Part shown: positions 45,301-57,463 of the stretch, piece by piece
How the letters are laid out: each line of letters begins with the position of its first letter
Numbering within the stretch: the first letter of the stretch is position 1
Assembly: GCA_001695595.3 (NCBI GenBank)
Contig: MBPM02000001.1
Location: 1,426,001-1,490,000 of the forward strand
Source of the DNA: Plasmopara viticola
Lineage: Eukaryota; Oomycota; Peronosporomycetes; Peronosporales; Peronosporaceae
Length of the DNA: 64,000 nt
Direction of reading: 5' to 3'
Made by a program: the position numbers and the translations under genes
Notes under the pieces: model-generated
What the model was told of the DNA's origin: nothing
Seen by the model: the letters and a program-made list of their open reading frames with translations, nothing else
Databases searched by the model: none

Positions 45301-48300
45301 AAGCTTTGGTCCCTTAGTACATCCAAAAAATGTATTTAAGTTTGTCGTCTATGACTTCGCTCTTAACCTTTCGGCTCCAATTCTGATAACTTTGTCTACA
45401 AAGTCCTTCCACGTCTGGTCTTTGCTCTCAAAATTAATGGGCAACTTTGCTATTTTTGATAAGGCCTTTCGCATGGCCAATGAGAGTGACGTTGAGTAAA
45501 ATATCATTAGGAACATATTCTCTGGCGAATTTTCTATATGATGGCGTTGCCACTAGATAATAATACTTTTTGCAGCCCTTGCAGATGAGGCGCTGGTCTA
45601 GCATTCAACATATTTATTCCTCTGAGGCGGAGAAATCTGCGGGTCGTCGAACAATGGGCGCGCATCTCCAACTTGCAGAGAAGTGATAGGCTTTTCTAGA
45701 GTCTATCTTGCCTAAGATTTGAGATAAGCAAACTTTTTAAGGCTCGTTGCCTGCGGCACCGTCTCAGCTTTTATTCAGCAGGCACAATCTTAATTGCAAG
45801 TTCTAAATTTCTACTAGGCGTAGAGTCTGACTTGTGCACCGATGCACCTTTTGAAGTCAAAGCGGCTTTCTTTAGTGTAGCTTAGTGATCGTAAAATAAC
45901 CCAGGCAACCAACATTCCTTTTTGGCACCTGGTTGAACACTGTTATACCTTAACTGACTTTGTACGAGAATTGAAAGTGCGGTTAATAGCACTCATTCCT
46001 GTACGTAATCTAAGACTTAGCGAGTGAACATGTGGCGGATGTTTGCATAAAGCAGAGGACAGATTTAAAATGCTAGATTTCCGTTAAAGAAACTTGAAAG
46101 AATCTTGGTTCGTGTTGCACGACAGGCACTCAATCGAAATTGATACCGATCGCATAGTTTGGCCTTTCGAATGAATATAAAGTCATCGTCTAATGTGCGA
46201 ATTTGGTCAATATGAAGATAAGGAAATGGGCGAGACCAAAAATGGAAATGGCTTTGGGTATTTATGTGTTACTGAGCCTTCCTCTGATTCCAATGAGTAG
46301 CTTAGTTCACTATCGCACTTCAAGCATGAATCTTATTTCCTAGAGATGCTTCTCGAGACATTCTGCAATGCATAACGTAATAAATACCAGTAAATGCATG
46401 TCTAATATTAGAGGCCATAGTTGGTTTAGAAATATTTCAAGGTGGAAGCCAGCTCATTACATTTTAAACTGTTTTTACGCAATAGCCCCAAACGTTCTCC
46501 CCGCTTAAGCTTTAATTACGTCTAGTAGGTGAGAGGCTATGACCATTTTAGCTTTTATACGAACAAGATGTTGCTTATTACGACCAAGCAGGCAGCAAAG
46601 AAGGCCAACAGTCGGCCAGAATCGCAATTACCTTGTCAACTATTAAGGAAAAAGCTTCAAAACTTAAAATTGTGTCCGCACCAAAGTTAATTTGTTCGGT
46701 AACAGCTGCGGCTGTAATTTAAGCGGCAAAAACACAAGAATTCGACCACGAAAGAGTGGCTCGAGCTAGGAAGGCTCTAAATAAGCTCGCACCTCTCTTA
46801 AGACTGTCAGCACGTATGTATCATTTAACTTGCGCTTTATAGACCCCATCATCTTTCAAGCGAGACAGGGGATGACGAGCGAGATGCTCGCTCCGATAAG
46901 CTCTCACCTGACACTCCGCGCATAAAGGCGAAGAGTGAGCATTGAAATGAAACTAGTAACATTGAGACAGCTTTAATTTGCTCCTTAAGGTGCCAAACCA
47001 ATCGCCAGACTCACCGGTTACGCGTAAGGCTTGACCCGGTAAGACGGAAAGATCCACGGCATTTTCCAAAGGTTAACAGCTGACTCGAGCTGCCTAAGTT
47101 AACAAGTCACCAACATTTGTGACAAGGAAACGGATAAAGTCAGTGACGATAATATACAGTTCATCCTTAAAGCGCCCCTCAGTGACCGGTATCAACAGCG
47201 CTGTTTGCGATAGGCTGAGCTACTCGGCCACCGCCGGTAGTAAGCAAGCTGATGTTTCACAAGAAGTTCACTTGCTCATCGAATAACAGGTCCGAGAAGG
47301 GAAACAGCGACATCTTATATGAAAATTGCCTACCTGGCCAATGCGGATTATTGCACCGAGTAATGCGCTTATCGACTTTGCGTGCCGCAAAGGTCTTTAA
47401 ATTTGATTTTGCGTAATAGCACTGCCATACAGACCGCCAAAAGGTCTCATACGCTTCGTATGTATGGCGCGGCGGTCAAAGTAGCTGTGTGATCAGATGA
47501 TCAAGTATAGACGGGGCGTATAAAAGTTTTTTGTGGAATTTCAAGCCGCCCTGACAAGAGTACTGAATAAACTATGTTCTTCGCACGGATTGATAGTGTC
47601 TACTACTTAACGTAAAAGCTTCATTCGCAATACAGTCACACATGTTACATGACCTTGCATTGCCCACAAAGTAATAGACTTTGCCTTGTGACACAATACT
47701 TCGAACAGGGCATGAGTTAAATATCGTGCCAAATCTTCTAATGTGCTGTTGTCTCTGATGTCAGGTTTCCATACATAAAACTAAAATATATTTACAAAAA
47801 AATCAAAGGTTTTTTCTACACCAAATCCAAGGCGCAACGTACAAAGCAAAATTGGGCGTGCTAAAAATATCCACTCTAACATGGAGGTGTGCCAAACATT
47901 TTATTTGGCCAAACACGGTACCTGTAACCTTCTCTAAGCTAGGAAGCCCTAGATCCTCATGGAGCACCTCGAAATTTAGCCGGGTCTGTGCGACGACCAC
48001 TAATTGTAAGAATTTTTTTGTTCGATATTTTTTTGCCAAACTCGGCGTCGCTCTTATCTACATTTACCTGCATCTCGGCTTCCATCGCGATAAGCACTTC
48101 AGCCCAAAAGTTCACGAACTATGGTACCACGTCAACAATACATTATTTAGCTTTTTCTGAATCTGGTCCTGCCAGTGCTGGCTGTCCTTTATAAAGTCTT
48201 CGAAGACGTTGTCACGTCTTTTTCTGTGATCGCTGGGCTACGTATTGGAGAGGTCGTACGCCAGATAATGGTGGAGCCATGACACAGATACGGTAATTTG

Positions 48301-49022
48301 AAAGATTAACGTCAAGAATGCTAATAACAAGCGTTTGCTTTTTTAGCCTCGTCATGCTCAGAATTAAGTCAAACTTGATACTGGAACAGCTTCGAGTCTC
48401 GAGATTTCACTTGTGCAAAGCCAATAATACCATGCATGACGCTTGATCAACATTGAAAAGATAGTCAGGCTTACTTCGATACGGAAAGACGGTTGCGATA
48501 TCAGGATATTTGATTTCGTGGGGAGCAAATAAGCTGGTGACAAAGGGCAAATATGTACGCTTACTGGGTCTATGTCGTTTGTTGCTTGAAACATATTCGA
48601 TCACTTTGACGAGTTTAGCTGTTAAATTTGTTGTAGTCTCAGCATTTTATTTTTATATGCTAAGAATGTTGCCGTGCATGTGTCTTCAAAACAGTTCGGA
48701 TTTGAGCTAAAGCAAAGTGTAACCTATTATACCCGATCTAGAAGACAAAGCTAACCAATATACATTTTAGCAGCACAATAAATGTTGGATGAGCGCAGTG
48801 ACTCATAAGCTGCTAAAACATTTCCTGCCCAATTTGGTAGCGACATAGAAATGAGGGTCAGTAACGCATATAACACTATAGCCTTAAATTTAAGATGTTT
48901 GACCGGTTGCTAAACGTACCAGAGACGTCACAGAGGTTGCTTACTTAAAATTAAGCAAGCCAAGAAGTCACAGGTAATTCCATGAATTTGCAGGGGTGCT
49001 GCTGAACATTGAAAGAAATTTA

Positions 49023-49092
49023 CATCGGGAGAACCGATACGCATGCGATTGAAAAAGCATCGGGAGAACCGATACGCATACGATTGAAAAAG
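49023..49092. repeat. 35-bp tandem duplication, two units
   Basis: The unit CATCGGGAGAACCGATACGC... begins at 49023 and again at 49058; the two copies differ at one position. Each unit contains the near-palindrome ATCGG-GAGAA-CCGAT. Confidence 0.9.
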
Positions 49093-49944
49093 CATAAACG
49101 GCAATTACAATCTGTATGACATTGACAATGCGCCTGTCACAAAAAGTTCAATCACAACATGCTGCCGACATCCGTACATATATATATATATATAGTAATC
49201 GTTAAGTTACTTGGGTACTTTTTGCTTACCCTCCAGCGTGATTAAATGCTCTTTTTTGGTAGCTTCCGAAAAAGCGTTTTTAGGCTGCTAGGCTTGGCTT
49301 TGCAAGTCGTAAGATAAACGGCTGTCACCGTGTAAAAATCTTTCGAACGGCACTCCAATGAAATAATCAAATAGATCAATAGCTATTTCTGGCCAGAATA
49401 TAGGCCTTCGATCGGCACCCTTCCTATTTCGAGTTTTGAATGCTTCCAATTTGAGAAAGTGTCGACAAAAACTTATCATGACGTCCAGCAAAAATAAAAT
49501 CTGAGTGAATGTGTTTCTTTAAGTACGTAGTGTACTAAATTGTAGCTGGAGATCCATCCCTCGTCAAGTACAGTGTATTCCAAAGAAGAATCGTCATTGT
49601 TCACCCTTACTCGCTCCTGATTCTTTGCCATTTTGCTGCGACTGGGCACCTTGTGGCTTTTTTCGGCATGTGTACAAATCCGGTAGTCAACAGATCGATT
49701 AGTGCGCGTTGTTTTGTCCGCTAGCAATCACCAAAAGCCTGCTTTATACACCTGACTCGTGTGATCCCGGAGCACCTCCTATCTGTAAGTATGGAGCATT
49801 GAGCGTAGCTTCAAAACTGATGTTCTAACTTAAAGTTTTAAACGGTCTTGTGTAATCTCAGTTCATTTGTCGTATTTGTTGGCGTGACCAAAGGCTGTCA
49901 TTTAGGCGGTAAACAATTCAATTATCAATCAGCACGTAAATGTT

Positions 49945-49952
49945 GCGCATAA

Positions 49953-50010
<58 letters not shown>

Positions 50011-50084
50011 AAAAGATGCTAACAATCTGATCGTGCGCATAAAGTTATTTATATATTAAGTAAGAAGATGCTAACAATATGATC
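49945..50084. repeat. Imperfect tandem duplication with (AT)27 expansion in one copy
   Basis: Copy 1 (49945-50032) reads GCGCATAAAG, a run of about 54 alternating A/T bases (49954-50007), then AGATGCTAACAATCTGATC. Copy 2 (50035-50084) has the same flanks but only a short broken TTATTTATATATTA in the middle. The microsatellite therefore expanded after, or shrank since, the duplication. Confidence 0.85.
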
Positions 50085-50269
50085 TAGTCATATCACTATG
50101 AGCATATCTATACTTTGTCCAATAAGGGGTATGCTTAACGAATGAGCAGCGATGAGCCTTAGCATGCGTAGCTTCTGCTGAATTTTAGGTAAGTCTTCGA
50201 CCGCATCTATCATCATTAGATCGTGCTTTGTGCGAAAGTTAGATGACCCCGCTATTTTTATTTTTGCCA

Positions 50270-50520
50270 CATAACCTAGTGGTCAATATATATTTGAAGC
50301 CGACCCTGGGGCTCGAGTGGTTAGTTACTTGCGCAGGGTCAGGTAGGATGCAGCCGTAGATAGGGCACTGAAGTGGACGAGCAATTGCACTTATAATCGT
50401 GACTGCCTTACCAACCCGCACCCTAATGGATGTGTAAAAGTTGGATGCACCGCTGACCAAAAAGCCCATAAAGTAATGCGGGGTACGGAACTCGAAACTT
50501 AAATGGGTCGGACAGCTACC
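50270..50520. repeat. Copy of a diverged dispersed repeat (partner near 10.93-11.37 kb)
   Basis: It shares the blocks GCCGACCCTG, AAGTGGACGAGCA and GTTGGAT...CCGCTGACCAAAAAGCCC with the 11 kb copy. The start, GGGGCTCGAGTGGTTAGTTA, looks like a tRNA A-box, which would fit a tRNA-derived SINE, but I found no convincing B-box. Confidence 0.35.
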
Positions 50521-53500
50521 AGCCTCCCGCGCTAAAGACAGCCGTGTGGTTTCCGGTAGTCAAAAATTTAGTATATATTTGAGCCACACAACCCGGTGAT
50601 CAAATTCTATTGGGAAATTACCAATTATATAATGCTGGCACGTGCTATTGAGCACTCACAATACCTCCACCAATTAATAGTACAACTATTGCTTTAGGAA
50701 TAAAATGTTACGGTTGACAGTTGTTGTGGTTTTTGGGTTTTAAAATCCATATAATATTCCATTCTGTTGTGAGTTTGCGTTAAAGTCTCTCCTTGTCGTT
50801 ATCATATCTTGAAGCTATTTTTTATTAGATCCTCGAAGAAATCGTCCCATTCTAAACTTCATTTTAAAAAGAAGATGGATTACATATCTATCCTTGACCT
50901 CGAATTAAAGGACTTGCCCGTATATTATCAAAACTTATTGTTGATGCGGACGAATCCGTTAACATTGGATGGTTAATGCTTGACAAAAGCAGCGGGCTTA
51001 CTTGCTTTATTTCGGAAATTATTAAGCGAGGTGATGGCGATGATGTTGACGTCAAACATGCTATTATCTAATTTCTGCAACCGTAGATATTTATTCGCTG
51101 TCCTTGGTCCGAAGGCCGTCATTTACTTGGCAACATGACGATTCTCACCGTGGTTCTGACTTCTTTCCCACAGCCACCATAGCTGATTCACGTGTAATAG
51201 CCCTTCAAGAAGTGCGGACACTAAGAACTCTGTGCCGTCAGCTTCCCCAGTATCGTTTAATAGCCCCCTTCACTTTGCGTTGCCGTGCTTTCCTTATTTT
51301 AACGCTCTCTCTTAGTACCAAGCATCATTAAAATCACCACTACTTTTCTAATTCCAACCTTATTCTTATTCGTATCATTTCCCGACTCATCTTCTTGTGC
51401 AAAAATCTTGTCTCTTCGTGTAAGACAGAGCAAGCGACACTTTTACTTGCCACAACCCGGGCATGTAGTGACCTACTCTAAAGCTTCGCGTGCTGCGCTT
51501 CGAGCAACTCTCGATATTTTGGCTTCTCCTTGGCCAAGTAGCCCTTCTGAAGACGTTAGTTTCGTTACTATAATCTCTTGCCTACTCTTGTCGATTGTAA
51601 ATACATTTTATGCAAATATGCAAGTCATCGATTTGCAGTAGCACGTAGTGCGGCGGTCTGACGTCGACCATGTGCATTCAGAATTCGAGTCCTAACATTT
51701 GTCACGTGGCGTCGACGCTTCCACTATCTTATCAGAGACAGCATTTAACGCTAAATCTTTTTGAACCAAAAAAGTGGTGGCGTGAAGTTGCGATGGTGCT
51801 TCATCTACTTCTTGTAAACATCTAAATGTTGCTGTAGAAGCCTTGTTCAAGACCCGAGCCTGGTGGTAAGAACGTAAGTGTCTCACTAAATTTTTTTTTG
51901 CGCGTTAGACCCATCAAGCTATCCGATGAAACAATTCATGTTTCTAAATGTAGTAATTAAACACAGGGGTGTTTCATTCTTCGTTCCTAAAGATATTAAT
52001 TAGTTCGTATTTATATAGCTAAGCAAGTAGGATAAAATTTATCCCGTTATAGACTGCACCCATCTCATCACGCGGCTGCAAAAAGTGAGATCTTAGGGTT
52101 GCATCCTTACCATTCTATCAGTAATTAGTTACTATTTTTTCATTTCTGCCAACCGAAAAGAACAAACTACGTTTATTTATCAAATGAATACTCTATTGAT
52201 TGTGTCAACATTATGCGTTGCGACACCCCCTCCAAGTATCTTGAAAGCAGCCATCAAAGTCAATTCTAGGTCCATTGAGCCAGAAGCAGTTGATGTATCG
52301 CTTGTCACTACGTCGTGTTGTTCTTCTTGGTTAAATTGTACTGAAAAAGTGCTGAATATTACACGCGGGCAACCATTTACCCGACCGAGAGTTTCTGTGC
52401 CTATTACTATATTTCTAGAGAACAGCCTTTGAGATTTGTTGTGTCGCGTATCTTGTGATCCGTGTAGCCGTAAGAAAGCAAGAAAAGAAGTCAAAATAAG
52501 AGCGTTTACAAAGAAGCTAAACCGAAAAAAACAAAGAAGATTTTGAGCTGAGCGTGTGTATCATTCAGCTTGCTGATATATCTATAAGTGATCCGAGTAT
52601 CCATGTTTCTACACGTGTTTGATCCTCTAGCTTTTTTTTCATTAAACACGAGTACATTTCGCACGGAAGACAAATTGCGCGGGCTTACCCACGTAAACTT
52701 TCGGATATCGCATCCTGAGATTTGTGTACGATTTCACCAATACAAGATAAAAGGACATTCACGATCTTGTAGAAGTATAATCATACGCTCTATCATCCAC
52801 CTTAAAGCTGGAAAGCACGTTGTCATTCCATCAAAATAATTAGTTTGATCGAACAGCACACAAAGCTTTGGTATGATGAAATCTGTGGCGGTGCTATTAC
52901 ATACTGAGCGAGGGCAAAGAGCTCCACAAATAGTAGAAAACCTGCTTTGGCAATTCTACATGTCGGCTTCGTCGCCTTGCTTTAACCTGATTACCAAAAG
53001 AGACGTTTTGGACCCTTGTAGGGCTTGGCAAGCATTCAAGGCAAAAGTAGGGCTGCTCCGTCGACGTTGAGAGCGCTGCTAGCGTCCGCGTCTCCATGAC
53101 TTAAGTTGAGCCTGAGGTAAACGACTTTGACAGGACTTTCGACCTTTTGATGATCACGCAGACGACGATACACCCGATGAGCTTATAAAGCCGTCATTCA
53201 AATCAAAGTTGAATCAGAGCATTTTTTCTGTGACATGTTTGGTTACGTGAACGTTAAAGATAAAAGCCGCTTGCAAGGGCCTCGGCATTTTGCTGTACCG
53301 GCTGATATTTTAGTCGAATAGTTCACACTCATGATTGCTACTTGATAAACAGCGACGTTGATGAAAGCCGATCGACACGGGTACTGTCTACGATTCCGAA
53401 ACCCTCAAACAAGTCCAATTGCTCTCGTGATTACGGGTCGACCAATATTAAAAATGACACAAACGGCTACACATGTTTATGAAATTTTGCACGTAAGCCG

Positions 53501-53524
53501 TTAGCCTCCATTTTTATATTGTTA

Positions 53525-54927
53525 ATGTACCAAGCACTTCTTAAATTGTCCGCACCTTGTCGAGTCACCGCACTGGACGACGTGCTGCTGCACCAGATCC
53601 TAAGCTTTGCAAGCGCACGCGACCTCGAGGCGCTGGTCGTTGCGTCACGCGTATTCTCGCGGGTTGTGCACCTTCGCTATGCAAGTCTATGGCGCCACCT
53701 TTTTGCGCAGCGCTGGACAACGCTCAACTTTCCATTAGACTCTAAGGCCTCGCTCGTCATTGACCTAAAGCTGCGTTCGCTTTTTCCCAAAGGCACGAGT
53801 GAGAGCCGCATGTTTCAAGTGCTGACGCATGCCATCGTACCCGTTCCGTCCTACGCTGACCTGGACCAAACCGCGCGGTGTCGGGACTACAGCGACGCCA
53901 AACACGGGTACGATACGATTGTGATTGACGACAACCAAGGGCATGACGATAAATTGTGCATCGTATGTGCAGGATTCATTCGCTGCATGAAGCAGATACG
54001 AGACCGTCGCGCATCGTGCGTTTTGCATTCAATGGGAACGAATTGGGCGACGATCGTAGTGTACGAGCAAATGTGCCATTTCCGCCCGGATTTCATGTAG
54101 CAGTGTTTCAACGACGAAAAGCTGGAAAATCTAGAAAAGCACTTTATCAGATTGGACTTGTGGCAAGTAGCTACTTTGAAATTCAAATCTTGCATCGAGA
54201 GCGAAAGACGGATGAACAAGAACAGGAGCAGATCCAAGCCGATGAGGCTCTGACGTCGCTGGGACTTGTTTCTGCGAGTTTTCCTTTGGTGGGAAGACAG
54301 CCTGGCTGGAATCAGGATAGTTATGGTTATCATGGGGATGATGGCCGCTATTATTGCCAAACGACAAGGGTGAGTACTAACTGCCTATAAGTAAATGGTT
54401 TCAATTTGTATGACAGATTCTAATTCGTGCAGGGTCGATTATTTGGACCGCGCTTTAGCGTAAATGACATTGTAGGCTGTGGAGTACGGCAAAATGTGCG
54501 CGCTAGGCGATCGCACGTCTTCTTTGCATGCAATGGTGAAGAGCTTGCCCGCATGGCAGAAAGCAGTATCGATACCTCATCCACGAGCTGGTTTCCAGCC
54601 GTTGGAGTGGACTCGTACAATGAAGTGCGCGTTAATTTTGGTCAAGAAACGTTTGCATACGATGCCATTGTTGATGAAATGTTCGCTGAGTGTGACTTGA
54701 GCATCCTCAGTGTGATGGATTTGCCTTGGTACGAGATTCAGGAATACAGAATTGAGTGCTTGGTGTGGCGTTGTCAGCAGAGTAGTACAATTAGAGCTCG
54801 CGCCGATTTTGATAATTGGGAGGACGCGGATTCTGGAAATTTACAGCTTGATGAGGAGATCTTTAGGAACAAGTGGGGGATGGGAATTCTGACGCGTCGA
54901 CAGCAGAATCGACTTGCTTTAAGCTAA
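53525..54927 (+). CDS. F-box and SPRY-domain protein, three exons
   Basis: It is probably a substrate-recognition subunit of an SCF ubiquitin ligase. The exons 53525-53907, 53973-54369 and 54433-54927 join in phase through introns of 65 nt (donor GTACGA, acceptor TGTGCAG) and 63 nt (donor GTGAGT, acceptor GTGCAG), giving 424 residues. The F-box is at about 15-55 (TALDDVLLHQILSFASARDL). The SPRY domain runs from about 130 to 340: FAFNGNELGDD, YFEIQILHRE, then PGWNQDSYGYHGDDGRYYC, RFSVNDIVGCGV and HVFFACNGEEL, the classic order of SPRY strands. The ATG at 53525 is the first in frame; the only alternative upstream is a TTG. The middle exon is in a different frame from the first, so splicing is required. 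It is convergent with the secreted-repeat gene, 200 bp away. Confidence 0.88.
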
Positions 54928-55127
54928 GCTATGAAAATAAAGGCCAGGCGATGGCTTTGACGGAAAATGCGCGTATGAGTGAGTTGATGGATGTAAAAGA
55001 TATGTATACCAAGCAAAGCAATGCCTTGCTTTAAAATTTTTATTTACTGTGATTGGGTTAAGATACAAGGCAATTTCTTGCCGTATCCAATCGACTTTGC
55101 TGACTTTTGGACGCGTAATCAAATAGA

Positions 55128-56873
55128 TTACAGCTCTTTCAACTGCGCCTCCATTGCTTCCACTAATGCTGGTATGTTTTCTTGGCCAAGTTTGTGTTGT
55201 GTGCAGAAAGTAGACGCAAGCTTGGTAGGGTTATTGTCCCGGTGTACTGGTAACTCAATGGATGTGCCGTCTCCCATGTCGATGTCAAGCGTAAAAAGAA
55301 GCACATTCTGACGACCTGCTTCCATCTCCGCCAAGGTTTTAGTCTCAGCTTTTCCTAAAGCCTCCGCCTGGGCAGACGCTTCAGCAGTGATCTCCTCTGG
55401 CTGTTGCTTTTTCGCTTGTTTGTGCTCTCGCTCGTTCAAGCTTTTTGAAATTGACTGAGCCAGCACATTCTGACATGCTAACAACTGATCTCCGTCGAAA
55501 TTCACGCCTAATTCCGCTCGCAAACTCTCTTGTTTCTCTGCACAGAATAAATTCGCAGCACGGTGTGGCTCCTGGCCTTCAAAGTAGTCGAGATTAAATG
55601 TTTTTCCACTAAGCGTGACAGGTATGGAAAAGAGTGCTTCAGGCTGCGTCGTTTGCGCCAGCCTAGCAGTCTCCTGTTTCTGTAAAGTGGCATCGATTCG
55701 CTCGCGCAACAAAGTCGAAAGTTGCATCACGTTGTTGTCAAAACCCTCCTTTTCACCCAAGCCCACATCTATGAGAAAGCGCTGCACTGTCGTTTTAACA
55801 TCGTCACCTTCAAAGTATTTTAGATTGGCTTGACGCTGCTCATCGAGGTTGATCAGTACCGTCGCTAGTGGCTCGCGCTGGAGTTTGGCAGCATCTTGAT
55901 CAACTGCTTGTGTTTGCGTCTCTTGCTCTAATAATGCAGCCATTCGACCATCCACAATCTCGATAAGCTGCGGCATCATTGATTCAATTGTCGCGTCATC
56001 TGTAAAGCCATTCTCGTTCAAAAAACGCACTGCTGTCTCCCTGGCGGTATCACCTTCATAATGAATTAATATCACTGGCCGATTGTTCAGCGTCAGCGGC
56101 TTCGAGAACAGCTCTCTTCTTTTCGCACGTTGCTCCTGAGTCCTTAGCTCTCTGACCTGTTGCTTTGTCGCATCGACAGCTACTTGTCTCTTGTTTATTT
56201 CATTTACAATCTGATTGGCAATCTGCGGTGCTACCCTGTCCATAAACTCTCCATTGTCCACTCCTAGACCTCGCAACGTCTCTATCGCTTCGTCCATTGG
56301 AATTCCATCTTCAAAGTGTCGAACTGTAATTTCTTTCCCATCCAACGATAAAGCAAAGGCAAAAAGTTCTTTTGTAGGAACTCGCAGTTGCGCCACCTTC
56401 TGGTTGACCAGCGTCACTAATTGAGGGTACACCTCCCTTATGACGTCTAGACTGAAGCCACTGGCGTCAAGAAACCTTTTCACAGCAGCTTCAGAGGAAT
56501 CTGTTTCGAATTTAAGGAGGTTACCCGAGAACCCATCGATAGTGAGTGGCAAAGAGAGCTGTACACTAGGTAAGGCTTTGTTAATTCGTGTCTGCGTCTG
56601 CTCCTCCGTCTCTACTTCTTCCATCTTGTCTTTAAGCAGACTTGACAGTTGGTCAATGAAAGTGCGTACCTGAGAGTCGTTAGTGGCAGCCATGAGTCCG
56701 TTAGAGCGTGCAAAGGATATGGCGGCGTCTTCGAAGCTTTCGCCCTTGAGCAGCTGGAGGTTCTTAATCGTGCCGTCGATGGTCACAGGCATCGTAATCA
56801 AGACGTCATTGCTGCTGGCGTATTGGACGAATACCAGTACTGTGGGTATCAATAGCGACAAAAGCTTGACCAT
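55128..56873 (-). CDS. Secreted protein with about seven tandem degenerate modules
   Basis: This is an intact 581-residue single-exon ORF. Residues 1-21 form a signal peptide (MVKLLSLLIPTVLVFVQYAS) with likely cleavage near 21/22. The rest is a row of about 60-residue modules separated by charged linkers, roughly at 24-88, 103-165, 168-230, 254-317, 334-398, 412-480 and 524-581. Each module reads as two beta strands ('L-x-x-P-[VL]-T-[IL]-[DN]-G', then 'L-x-[YH]-[FY]-E-G-[DQ]'), a helix ('A-V-x-R-F-L-x-x-x-G-[FL]') and a second helix ('P-Q-L-x-x-[IL]-V-x-x-[RK]'). The last module (DIDMGDGTSIELPVHRDNNP) resembles PFU-type ubiquitin-like folds. There is no RXLR or LFLAK motif and no transmembrane segment. 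The function is unknown; an extracellular or ER-luminal role is inferred from the signal peptide. Confidence 0.85.
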   Translation of the reverse strand: MVKLLSLLIPTVLVFVQYASSNDVLITMPVTIDGTIKNLQLLKGESFEDAAISFARSNGLMAATNDSQVRTFIDQLSSLLKDKMEEVETEEQTQTRINKALPSVQLSLPLTIDGFSGNLLKFETDSSEAAVKRFLDASGFSLDVIREVYPQLVTLVNQKVAQLRVPTKELFAFALSLDGKEITVRHFEDGIPMDEAIETLRGLGVDNGEFMDRVAPQIANQIVNEINKRQVAVDATKQQVRELRTQEQRAKRRELFSKPLTLNNRPVILIHYEGDTARETAVRFLNENGFTDDATIESMMPQLIEIVDGRMAALLEQETQTQAVDQDAAKLQREPLATVLINLDEQRQANLKYFEGDDVKTTVQRFLIDVGLGEKEGFDNNVMQLSTLLRERIDATLQKQETARLAQTTQPEALFSIPVTLSGKTFNLDYFEGQEPHRAANLFCAEKQESLRAELGVNFDGDQLLACQNVLAQSISKSLNEREHKQAKKQQPEEITAEASAQAEALGKAETKTLAEMEAGRQNVLLFTLDIDMGDGTSIELPVHRDNNPTKLASTFCTQHKLGQENIPALVEAMEAQLKEL

Positions 56874-56911
56874 AGATAGCTATAGAGGTGACCTGCTTGA
56901 CTTGCTGGTGA

Positions 56912-56926
56912 TCGAGGAATGTTTAG
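56912..56926 (-). promoter_or_regulatory. Possible oomycete initiator (Inr) of the secreted-repeat gene
   Basis: On the minus strand AACATTCCTCG lies about 45 nt upstream of the ATG and fits the pyrimidine-rich CATTCC core of oomycete initiators (YCAYTYY). The flanking consensus is only partly met. Confidence 0.25.
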
Positions 56927-57463
56927 TATCGTGAAAGAGAAAATCTTTAGAAAGTTTTCACGAAAAGATACGGCTGACCTTTCGGCATTGTCCGAGGAAC
57001 TTTCGAGCGACCAACTTGAAGTGACGATGTACGTAATCAGAAACAGGTGATTAATAAGATATGTCCAGCAATCTGGTCACAGAATATTTAGAAAATAAGA
57101 ATAGACCGCCTTCTTTTTTGTGAAAAATAATTTGACGATAGTGACATAGTTTAATACTTGAGAGAAGTGACCGCGCTTCATCTCGAGTATAAAAAGAGAA
57201 GAAAAAACGCTTCACATTAAAAGGCGACCCCAGCCATTTCGACAATAAGTAGCCCGACAGTACCTTTGCATATCAATACAATGCAGGTTTTGTCTGTTGA
57301 TTTATCCTTGAACATCTATCATATCGAAAAAATGCTACAAATCTGATTGAATTTGGAACATCAATAAATATAGGTGATGTCAAACTTTAACGTCGGGTAG
57401 CACCATTTGCTGAAACACGCCTGGAGAGATAACATCCCTCGCTCACAGAAAGCAATCGGAAGC

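Larger units (their letters stand above)
42363..53524. other. Long gene-poor repeat-derived stretch, no supported gene
   Basis: No domain-bearing frame was found. It includes a 35-bp tandem duplication (49023-49092), a short (AT)n tract (about 49178-49195), a duplicated segment with a long (AT)n tract (49945-50084), and a copy of a dispersed repeat (about 50270-50520). A minus-strand frame at 47803-48039 and the sequence just upstream of it read as possibly once coding (LNFEVLHEDLGLPSLEKVTG), but I recognise no family. Confidence 0.5.
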
